Source: Maniola hyperantus (taxonomy: Eukaryota; Arthropoda; Insecta; Lepidoptera; Nymphalidae). From it: a stretch of DNA of 64,000 bases. Below, piece after piece: positions 24,301-36,300 of the stretch. Position numbers and translations under genes: made by a program. The notes below the pieces were generated by a model that saw only the letters and a program-made list of their open reading frames with translations, was not told where the DNA came from and ran no database searches. Positions within the stretch are counted from its first letter, which is position 1; each line of letters begins with the position of its first letter. Location: positions 11,513,440 to 11,577,439 of the forward strand of contig NC_048553.1 in assembly GCF_902806685.2 (NCBI RefSeq), in the 5' to 3' direction.

Positions 24301-27300
24301 TCTATGGATGCCGCGCAGCGCGCGAGCTGGCGTGCTCCGCTCCCTCGCGTTACCCGCCCCACTGACGCCTAAAAATGTTATTGCGGTTAACTTCAAGAAC
24401 GACTATTTACTTGGCGCGGACTAGGTATACGTACCCGTTATTTAGGTACATTATAATACTTATTATAACGTGCATGGTCCTGTATCTTGTCAGTTCTCAT
24501 CCATATCTCACATAGCAGTGGTCCACCGTCCAAACCTGCGTTGTGGTTGCACGGGCGGTTTTCTGATACCGTGCCAAGTCGGGTCTTGCGATAGTCATAA
24601 ATTATTTTCAACGAAATGCATTACAGTTTAAATGCGGCGCTTATTTACTGCGGAATGGAAAGAGCATTATGAAATCGAGAAATTTCCTTTTATTTTTCGT
24701 AAAAGTAAGTATAATATTCGACCACAAATTTAATGATGAGGTCATAAGTAAATCCTGATACTACTATCGTTAATGTTCTGAGTTGCCTTATCAGGTCACA
24801 GGAACTTTCGCAATTTTTTTTAATAAATATATAAGAAACTCCACCGTTGTGCCAGATCCTTTTTTCCACGCACATGCAAACTGTGGAATCAACTCCCTTC
24901 GGCGGTGTTCCCACTAGATTACAACATGGGGTTATTCAAGGGGTGGACCAACAAATTCCTAAAAGGTCGGCAACGCATCGGCGGTTCCTCTGGTGCTGCA
25001 AACGTTAATGGGCGGCGGTAATCACTTAACATTAGGTGACCCGCCTGCTCGTTTGCTCGCTATCTCTATTTTTAAAAAGTAGCTCTTACTGGTGACATGA
25101 CGCGTAAAAGAAGGTTTTATGCGAACAAATCCATTGTGCCAGATCTTTTTTTCCACGCAACTGCAAACTGCGGAACCAACTCCCTTTGGCGGTGTTCAGT
25201 CTAGATTTCGACACGGGATTATTCAAGGATTGACAAAATAAATTACTGAAAGACCGGGTCAAGTTTCCAGCGCAATAGCAATTTGCGGGACTTAGGTATA
25301 TTATGCAATATTGTTGTTGTTCCTCACAGTTTGAGAGGATTCCACGGCACCTAGTGTCACTACACGAAATATAAAAAAACATAAAAATCACGTATCTACA
25401 TTTTGTCCAGGTACAGCCAACGGCAGCACAAGCGAGCTAAGCTACAAGCCGCAAAGCGAACGCGACTACGGCGCGCTAAGCTGTCGGGGCAGCAACACCG
25501 TCGGCAGACAGCTTGAGCCATGTGTCTTCCAGATTGTACCCGCATGTGAGTTGTTTATACAGTGTGAAATTTTAATGGTTGTTTTCCCACTGCAAAACGT
25601 CTTGCCCTCAGTAGTACTATCAAAACATAGATTTCAAATTTAAAAATCATTTTTTTTAAATGGCTGTGACACACAGAAAGACTGACTAGACGGGTTAACT
25701 ATTATACAGGCTGTAACCAGAACGCTGGCAAAAACTTAGCATTATTGTTGTACTAGATAAACACAATCCAATACCAAGAAGTAATAACCATTTACCTCAT
25801 TTTGTATTTTTAGTGATTTAGTATTTTTGAAACCAGCAATGTATAGCGTACAAAACTCGGGTCAACGTCCCACCTACGACGTGGCAATGACTCCGAGTGA
25901 CCTACTTAGGCAACGTTTGTTGACCTCTAGCGTAAGTCAGATGCAATATATCGTGAACTTTTACAAAAATATAGGATTTTTTACATATTATTTTGCGTTT
26001 TTTTTTGTGGCATCATATCAGTAATCATCACTACTTTTTACGATGAAACTCCTAAAAAATTGCGCCTAATAATATTTTAGTGGTAGGTATCTAAATGGTA
26101 GTAGCCCTAATGTTAGTCCCGGGTCTTAGTGCAAAGTTTCAGATGGCGCCGTTTGCAAAATAAGCTATTATATTTTAGTATCGATTAGCCGGAGTTTCTT
26201 ATCGCCTCTATCGCAGTAAATTTAGAGACCAGTAAACATTATGTTTTATCGCTTTTTTTCAATGACTGACTGGCTGGTTGATCTATCAACGCACATCCTA
26301 AACTACTGGACGGATCTGGCTGAAATTTTGCATGCAAATAGCTGTTACGACGTAAGCATTTGCTTAGAAAGAATTGTTTAAAATTCAACACCTAAGGGAG
26401 TCCAATACGGATTTGAGATTTGGGTAGTCCATGCAGACGAAGTTGCGGGGTAATATAGTACCTGCTTAATAATATTGTGCTAGTGATAGTAGCCCTAAGA
26501 TTAGTTCCGGTAACGGGTCTTAGTGCAAAGTTTCAGATGGCCGTTAGCGAAATAAGGTTATTATATTTTAGTATCGATTAGCCGGAGTTTCTTATCGCTC
26601 CTATCGCAATAGATTTATATACTGGTGAACATTATGTTATTATCACTTTTTTCAATAAAAAAGGGAAAACTGACTGACTAACTGACTGATTGATCTATCA
26701 ACGCACAGCTCAAACTACTGGATGGATCTGGCTGAAATTTGGCATGTAAATAGCTATTATGACGTAAACATTTGCTAAGAAACAAATAGGGATTTCAAAT
26801 TTGCGTAGTCCACGCGGACGAAGTCGCGGGGTAATCTAGTATGTACGTAATAATATTTAGCTAGTGGTACAGTAGCCCTAAGATTAGTCCCGGTAACGGG
26901 TCTTAGTGCAAAGTTTCAGATGGCCGTTGGCGGAATAAGCTATTATATTTTAGTATCGATTAGCCGGAGTTTCTTATCGCCTCTATCGCAGTAAATTTAG
27001 AGACCGGTGAACATTACGTTTTTATCGTTTTCAGTAACGGCTCGGTGACATAGGGCAAGCTACTGACTTGAGAGTATGTAACTATTGCTATCATGAGAGT
27101 ATGTAGCCAAGCCATTATGTGCAAAAAATATTTGTGAGTTGAAAATAACTGAGTTGAAAAACCTTGAAATTTTCAAAAACTAATTCTTCTAAAAAGATTT
27201 TTTTGAAAGATCAGATAATAACCTCGGTCCTACGTAGCGTTTTTTTTTGAAACATCACTTTTTCGAAAATTTCCACAGTTTTTGAAAGCGTTGTCTCTGA

Positions 27301-30300
27301 CACTCATACCTATGTGACGTTTTGTCGGTCTCAACAACAGAGACAATGCTCTACAAATCCGCTATCTTCGATGTACATTACTTTCTGCCGCGCAATGTGC
27401 TGTATTTGTTTGTGCATTAAATAAAAAAGTATAGTTTTAAAAAAGTACCTACCTACTTGATCAACTAACGCGCACTGGCGTCTGGCACTATGTAAGCAAG
27501 CGTTTAGGTTTTACCGTTTCCAATAACTTGCGAAAGTCTATTAGTAAACTTTTGTATACCTTTTACCCTACCTCCTACTTTATGTTTTATGGGGGTAATT
27601 TCTCAGATAGTTTTATGTTACGGGGTGAATCATTGTTATTGGTGTAACTTTTGTGATGTAATTTAAATAATGGCTAGATACAGCTCACACTAAAGCTTGT
27701 CAATAACTACATGTTTGTTAAGATTATAAAGATTTTATTTATTTGTTTATTTATTTATAACGATATGATCCTCATTTCAAGTTACAGATTTTATTTTATT
27801 TTTTATTTTATAATTTTTAAAAAGGAATAGACGATTATTATATTTAAAAAACTTAAATCTAAATTCAAAGTAAAATAAAACAACATTAAATTAAATTTTA
27901 TAATTAAACTAGCTTATGCGCGCGATTTCGTCCGCGTGAGTTACAGAACTTTCAAACCCCTATTTTTTCCCTTGACTGAATTTTCAAAAATCCTTTCTTA
28001 GTGCATGTCTACGTCACAATAGCTCTCGCTCACACGTCACAATAATCACTGGACGGATCGGGCTGAAATTCTGCATGCAGATATATTATGCCGTAAGCAT
28101 CCGCTACGAAAGGATTTTTGAAAATTCACTGAAAATTCAACCCCTAAGGAGGTAAATTAAATTTATTTGTGTAGTTCACGCAGACGAATTTTATCCCCTA
28201 TTTTACCCCCTTAGGGAATGAATTTACAAAAGTTCTTTCTTAGCGGATGCCTACGTTATAATTAGCTATCTGCATGCCAAATTTCAGCCCGATCCGTCCA
28301 GTAGTTTGAGCTGTGCGTTGATAGATCAGTCAGTCAGTCAGCTTTTCTTTTATATTTATTAAAACCTTTGTAATATAAGAAGCTTTTAATAATATTATAT
28401 CTTAATCCTAAAGTGCTTAAGAATATGATTTATGTCTATAAGTTGTTAGGTAAAGTATGTAATTTCATTCATTTTTGGATATACATAACTTAGCTTTGTT
28501 CTTGTGACAATGGAAAATTCATTAGTTAAAATGGAAAATGGAAACATGTTACATTTGAATAACTTATTTTGGTTACTTTACGTAACTGTGACCGAGTTCG
28601 AAAGCACGCTTTTATTAATTAATTAAAACTTTGTATGAAATGATTATAATTGTGTCAGCAACACTGACTAAATTACTAGTTATTTTTAGCTTATTTTAAA
28701 GAATTGGTTTGAATTCAAAGTAATGATCAAGATTTTTTGTGTTTAGGTCATTATTTCAATCGAGCTAGGAGACTCATAGGCGAAGACTCCCCTTTACTGG
28801 CGAAACTACAAAGTCTCGATCACCGCCGCAAGGTCGCCGGCTTATCAGTGTTTTATAGGATATATTTCGGAGAGTGTGCTCAGGAACTTTTCGATCTTGT
28901 CCCCCCTTCACCATTTTACCACCGAACCGCAAGACGTCGGGCGAGTTTCCATCCTTATGTCGTCGACATCCCATCTACACGCACGAAACGTTTTGCGTCA
29001 TCATTCCTCATACGTATGGCTAAGGTTTGGAATACTCTTCCACGATATGTGTTTCCTACCAATTACAACCCGGGTATCTTTAAAACAAGAGTGAATAGGC
29101 ATCTTCTAGGTAAACGCGTCCCATCTTAGGCCACATCATCACTTCCCATCAGGTGTGATTGTGGCCAAGCGTACACCTATAATGAATTTTAAAAAAAAAA
29201 TGGTTGAAATGGCATTTATTCCCCGATCAAGTTAATATTTCAGTTAGGTTAGTCTAAAGACTAACCCTCTCGATAAGCCTCTACGCGTTGAGATTCATAT
29301 CCGCGCGCAAGTTTAATATGAGAGGACATTTTAACTAAACTCATCTAAAAATACCCAATAATTCGCCTGCTTTTCTGACTGACTCTTTTAATTGCGTACC
29401 ATAATTTGTTGAAGAAATGTGTAGAAAGCTTAAAATAACCCGCCCACAGGGTACATGTCGTATAATTATATCACTACCCACCTTATCCTACTAATATTAT
29501 AAACTAATTGATCTGCCTGACTTCGCACACCTATGTAATCTATATATATAAAAGGAAAAGGTGACTGACTGACTGACTGACTGACTGACTGAATTATCAA
29601 CGCACAGCTCAAACTACTGGACGGATCGGGCTGAAATTTGGCATGCAGATAGCTATTATCACGTAGGCATCCGCTAAGAAAGGATTTTTGAAAATTCAGC
29701 TCCTCAGGAGGTGAAATAGGTATTTGAAATTTTGTGGTCCACGCGGACGAAGTCGCGAGCATAAGCTAGTAATTTATAATACAGTCTATGTTACTTTTAG
29801 ATACTTAAGTAGCTTTCTTATTAAAAACTTGTATGAACTATTATGAATGAACTATTAAAATCGGATCAGTAGTTTCAAAGTTTATCGACTAATTACAAAC
29901 AAACAATTTTTTCTTCTTCATAATCGGCTATATATTATAATGCAAAACTGCGATTATTTGTTGGTATATTGCGGTTTGTCGTTCTAAAAATCCTCGAAAA
30001 TGAAAGATCTAAAACTTAAATCCACGCGAACGTAGTCGCGGAAATGAAGCAGTTATTCATTAATTACCAAGAAAACAAATGATTGCCAAAATTTCTGGAA
30101 AATCACTAGAAAACACAGAATAATCCGCCCTTAAGGGGACTCAGTTCGGTGCTTTTTTCATACAAACGTAGGAGGGAAATTACAACAATATTCGATATTG
30201 TACGCACAAAACTAAGAATTATATCGATTTATCTCGTAATTATCTAGGTTTATTGATATATTGAAAACATTGAAAAAAATATTGATTTAAAAGTTACGAG

Positions 30301-33300
30301 GCTCAAAAAATTCCTATTTTAACACTAAATTAATGACAACTTTGGGCGTAAATAAATAAGATTAGGGATATGAAAATTCTAAAACAATTTATCATTAGAC
30401 GTAGTTTATTTATTCATTAGTTGAAATAACTTTACTTTACAAACATAAATTCAGCAGGTTTTTCTCAAAAATACTTTCCTAAACCCTTTTCGCGCTTGAT
30501 TTCGGTGAAAATCATCGTGCCTCTCAACTTTCTCAAACAGTGTCAAGTGAAAAGCAAACATGTTATCCACGTGCGCTGCCAATTTCGGTCGAGCGTCACC
30601 TTAAATGTTACATGTCGTATAATTATTAAATTATAAGGCATCACGAGATTAATTCTGAAAATTGCCTAATTGAAGCCTCAGTTGGCAGCAAGCTTGTACG
30701 TCGTTAGCTAAAACGGGATGTGGGATTATACGGGATGTTAATTATCCTCACGTGGGGTTTTATACTTGTAACATTTTGTTTACATCGTTGGATTGTCCGC
30801 CACGTCAGCCGTGATATCCTGGTGGTTACGACCTCTGCCTGAGGAACATCGTGAGGAACACTGCATGCCAGAGAGTTCTCCATAATGTTCTCAAAGGTGT
30901 GTAAAGTCTGCCAAACCACACTTGGCCAGCATGGTGGACTATGGCCAAACCCTTCTCATACTGAGAGCAGACCCGTGCTCTGTAGTGAGCTGGCTATGGG
31001 TTGATCATGATGATGATTGTAATTACAAATTACTAGCTACTATCATTAACCCATCGCCGGTCCACTACTGTTCGGGTCTCCTCTCAAAATGAGAAGAGTG
31101 TAGACCATAGTCCACCACGCAGGCCAAGTACAGATTGCCAGACTTGGCACACCTTTGAGAACATTATGGAAGACTCTCAGGCACGCAGGCTTCCTGTTGT
31201 TTTCCTACACCGTCAAAGCAAAAAATAATTGATTTGCTTAAAGCGCACATAATTCTGAAAAGGTAGAAATGCGTGCCGGAATCGTCCCCTGACTTCCCGA
31301 ATAGGAGGCAGACGTCCCAACCACTAGGCTATCATGGCTCTATTGTATAGTATACTTTTTAAATGTAAAGAAATGTAAAGTATCTTTTCTAACAAAAAAT
31401 ATTTCTTCAACAGCTCGGCCCGCTCCCCCCCGCAACTGCTCGCTCCATGCTGGCACCAACAGCACGGAAGGAGTCAGCTGGCTCATCGTACGCTGTGTAG
31501 CTGGCTACGACGGGGGACTACCTCAGACCTTCGTGCTCGAAACCCTGGACCCTATCACCGGCAAGACGAAGTTCAACAGCAGTGTCAATGAGACAGGTAC
31601 GGTAATTCATAACTACGACGACCTCCCTGGCGCAGTGGTAAGCGCCGTGGTCTTATTAGTGGGAGGTCCCGGGTTCGATTCCTGGCAGGGATTTGTAAGC
31701 CTTTTTGGAAGCCCTTGACTGCAATCTCACCTGGTGATAAGTGACGATGCAGTCTAATATGGAAGCGGGCTAACCTGGAAGGGGTATGGCAGTTTTTATT
31801 AAACCCATGCTCTTTTGGTTACTACACGGTATCGTACCGGAACGCTAAATCGCTTGGCGGCACTGCTTTACCGATAGGGTGGTAACTATATCCACGGCCG
31901 AAGCTTACCACCAGACCAGACCAGAAATTTAGAAATCATTAAATTCCAAACCCCTGCCAGGAATGGATAATATAAAAACATTAGACTTTATACTTTGACG
32001 TAATAGTTTTAACTATTAACAATCATGCTCGCGCTACACAAATTTTAACCCCCTATTTCCCTTAGGGGTTGAATTTTCAAAAATCCTTTCTTAGCGGATG
32101 CCTACGTCATAATAGCTAGGTATCTGCATGCCAAATTTCAGCCCGGTCCGTCCAGTAGTTTGATCTGTGCGTTTATAGATCAATCAGTCAGTAAGTCAGT
32201 CACCTTTTATATATTTAGGTATCTAATTGAACTATTATTTTAATTTATCCCTCAAAATCTCAAACAAAAAGTTGGATAGATAGAAAAAAATGAATCTACA
32301 AAAACGGCTTCTGGCAAATCTTTTAAACGAGATGAATAAAATTTTAATTGAAGTAGGTATCAACGGGCAAAGAGGGTTGTATAATTAATATTAATCATAT
32401 TCCAAAGAAAGGACCATCCTAACGCTCCTCGTGGAGATATAGGAGAATATTCATTGTTGGCAGAGCTGATGTTTGCATTTTAAATGCAATTCATGATTTC
32501 AGATCCTCGCGTGCCCGGCGGATATTCTATTGTTTATTTAATGAGCTCGTTTCGTTTTAGAAACTTTTCTAACTTGCCACTAAGTTTTCAATTTCAACAA
32601 TTGACACGAGAGACTTATGGTAACTAAAGTGGGTGCGAGAACTCATTTTAAAATAAATTAATTATAGCTAAGCCGGCCGGATAAGAGCTAGAAGCAATAA
32701 AACTTTTTAACAATAGTGTTTTTTTTTGTCTTTTGAACGGTCATAAGTCCTAATGTGTGCGTGTAAAATTCAACATAAGAGCTACTTGTTTAAAGCTAAA
32801 AATTTATCATTATTTCCCACAAACAAAGAGATTTAAGTTTGTTTGTACCTTTAGGCATAAGATGAATAAACTTGTTTTCTTTCTTTCTAAAGTGTGAAAT
32901 AATACGATAGATTTAAAATATTTTTTCCTATAGATGTAGATGTGTGTTTCTTTTTAGTGTTGGTCTTCGTTTTATCTTTCAAAGCATAACGGTAGGTCAT
33001 CATCATCAAGAACCGATAGACGTCCACTGCTGGACATAGGTTCCGCACACCACGGTTTTGCGCCGCCTGAATCCAGCTGCTCCCTACGACTCGCCTGATT
33101 TCGTCCATCCACCTAGTGGGGGTCTTCCAACGCTGCGCTTTCGTAGGCGTAGGTAGGTAGGTAGGTAGGTAGGTAGGTAGGTAGGTGGGTAGGTAGGTAG
33201 GTAGGTAGGTAGGTAGGTAGGTAGGTAGTATGTACCTCTAGCTTTTCAGAGTTATGTGCGTTTAAAGCAATTAAATACCACTTGTTTTAATAAAGGTAAA

Positions 33301-36300
33301 GGTGTGTGAAGTCTACCAACCCGCACATGGCCAGCGTGGTAGACTATGGCCAAAACCCTTCTCACTCTGAGAGGAGACCCGTTCTCTGTAGTGAGCCGGC
33401 GATGTGTTGATCATGATGATGATGATGCTATACATATTCTATCTAATAACCTTAGTACTAACAAATATAAACGCAGTTTTTCCAGTGTGGCAATGAAACG
33501 AATTTGTTCCAGATGGTCTGGCAACCTTCAAGTTAGACCTGGCTCAGCTGTCAGCGGGCAGCGCCGAGGGGGCCACATTTAATCTGCTCATCTATGCACG
33601 GAACCTCAAGGGAGAGTCGGAGAAAACCTTGCTCGAGAACATTGCTTTCAACGACGCAGCTCGGAGGACGGGTGAGCTTGGGGCATTGTCCTTATTTAAA
33701 TATGTATTGCGTTGATCGGTGTTTATGTGGTATGTTAGGTTTGTTTAGTTTATTTTATTAAGAGGGCTCAGGACGATGCATTCTTCATACAAACGTAGGA
33801 GGGTAATTACTACATTATTTGATACTGTACGCTCAAAACTAAGTATTTTATATCGATTAATCTCGTCATTATCTAGGTTTATTGATATATGAAACTTTGA
33901 AAAAAATATTGATTTTAAAGTTACGAGCCTCAAAAGATTCATATTTTAACACTAAATTTATGATAACTTTGGGCGTAAATCAATAAGATTAGGAGTATGA
34001 AAATTCTAAAGAAATTGAACATTAGACATACTTTATTTATTCATTAGTTGAAATAACTATACTTTGCAAACATAAACTCAGTAGTTTTTTCTCAAAAATA
34101 CTTTTCCTAAACCCTTGATTTCGGTGAAATCATCGTGCCTCTCACCTTTCTCATACAATGTCAAGTGAAAAGCAAATAGGTTTGGTCGAGCGTCCTGCGT
34201 CACCTTAAGTTCGCTGTTTTTTAAATCTATTTTTCACGAGACTTTTTCATGTTAAGCTTGCTGTAGAAAAGACTTTTATATCTGTGCCTAGTCTAAATAT
34301 ATAAAAACTAAAGCTACGAGCGTTTTTCAAACGCGCTTTCAAAGTTTCGAGGTCTGAGAATAGCCCCCCAGTTGATCTATGAATCTACGACTATGAATTC
34401 GAAAAAAAAATAAGATATATTTTTCGCTATCATGTAGACAAGTCAGAGGCACTGGATAAATTTTTGTTTAATAAATAATTTACCCGAATTGTACTTTTTT
34501 ATCAAACAGATGGCAAAACCTCGATGGGTGGAATCACCCTAGGCGTAGTTGTGGCCGTTGCTTTAGGCGCAACTCTTGCTCTGGCTGGCATAGCTTTCGC
34601 TGCACTGTGCGCCAGAAGGAAAAGGTCGCTTCCAAACCACAAGCATCCACCGGGAGATATGCTGGAACTAAGCGATGGATGCAGGCGATACGTGGTCGCG
34701 TATACTATCAAACCATCGCCGGAGTCCAAGACACCGGATCCACAGCCAGATATATTAAATCCACCAGGTAAGAAATTAGGAAGATAGATCTTTCACAGAG
34801 TCCAAAAACCTTGAAGTGACCTTCAGTTCCATAAAACGCAATATGAGTAGGATGCTGTGCAAACATAGGGTAAAGAAAAAAGATGGCATCATAATATCCT
34901 CCACGCGATATCTCCAGCATATCCTAGGAGTAGTAATGGCCGTCGCTTTAGGCCCAATACTTGCTCTGGCTGGCATAGCCTTCGCTGCACTGTGCGCCAG
35001 AAGGAAAAGATCGCTTCCAAAGCACAAGCATCCACCGGGAGATATGCTGGAGCTAAGCGATGGATGCAGGCGATACGTGGTCACATATACTATCAAACCC
35101 GGAGTCAAAGACACCGGATCCACAGCCAGATATATTAAATGCACCAGGTAAGAGATAGCAAATTTACATTTCTATTTACAGAGTCCAAAACGTTTGACTC
35201 ATCGAACTAAAATTTAGAACCATAAGATGGTCTACCAACGTATTATAATAATACTTACAGATCATTCACTAGCATTAGCAATTTGCGGGACTTATATCAA
35301 TCTAAAATATGGAGCTAAAAGCTAAATAGAACAAATTGAATCCCATTGGCTGTGGCATGTCTGAACGGACTCTAATATTAATTTTGAAGAGAGATTTAAT
35401 TTTCCCTCAAAAATACAAAAAAAAAATTAAACATGAAAGCCAATTAAGCTTTGAAAACATTATCACGGCCAATTCATGTGGCCAAAATAAAAGGAGTTTT
35501 TGTTTTCAGCGGTCCAAATGGAGTTTTTATCTTAAGTAGGAAAATTTCGTTGAACGTAGAAAAACAAACCCTGGGGAAAATACCTACTTGTAGCGCGCTG
35601 CGGTTTGTATTACCGTCCGTCCCTATTTTTCCTTCCTTTTTGTTTTTTAGGGTTCCGTACCCAAAGGATGCCAACGACGGAATTCATAGTCAAGATAGGG
35701 CTTCTTTAGAGGACGATTCAGACGACATGACGTGTCCATACACAACCTTAATGCATTCCATAAAAGTTGAATATGACAAAATATGTCGTTTGAATCGTCC
35801 TCTAAAGAAGCCCCTATCTTGGCTATGAATTCCGGTGTTAGTCTCCGCTGTCTGTCAGCGAGATGTATCTCATGAACCGTAATAGGTAGGTAGAGAGTTG
35901 AAATTATAACATCACTACCCCTATTATAAATGCGAAAGTGTGTTTGTTTGTTGGTTTATTGGTTGGTTGGTTGGTTTGTTTGTTGGCTTATTAGTTTGTT
36001 GGTTTGTCCTTCAATCACATCACAACGGAGCAAAGGATCGACGTGATTTTTTGCATGGCTATAGTCAAAGACCTGGAGAGTGGCATAGGCTACTTTTTAT
36101 CCCGGAAACTGAAATAGTTGCCACGGGATTTTCAAAAACCTAAATCCACGCGTACGAAGTCGGGTACCAGCTAGTTGATCTATAATTTTATGACGGTGAC
36201 AGCCCAAAACCCAGCGGTCAAAGACTTTAGCCTCCTTTCTGGAGTCCAGGGTTAAATGCCGGGCACACACCTTTAATTTTTTGGAATACTTGTTTAAAAA

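Larger units (their letters stand above)
26067..27031 (+). repeat. Three tandem host units with two Helitron-like insertions
   Basis: Units at 26067-26259, 26466-26655 and 26847-27031 share GTCTTAGTGCAAAGTTTCAG and GATTAGCCGGAGTTTCTTAT. Helitron-like elements lie after the first and second units; the third has none. Confidence 0.88.

Noticed and set aside
34776..35144. 122-codon open frame opposite the duplicated transmembrane exon
   Set aside because: Antisense of coding-derived sequence; no domain of its own.
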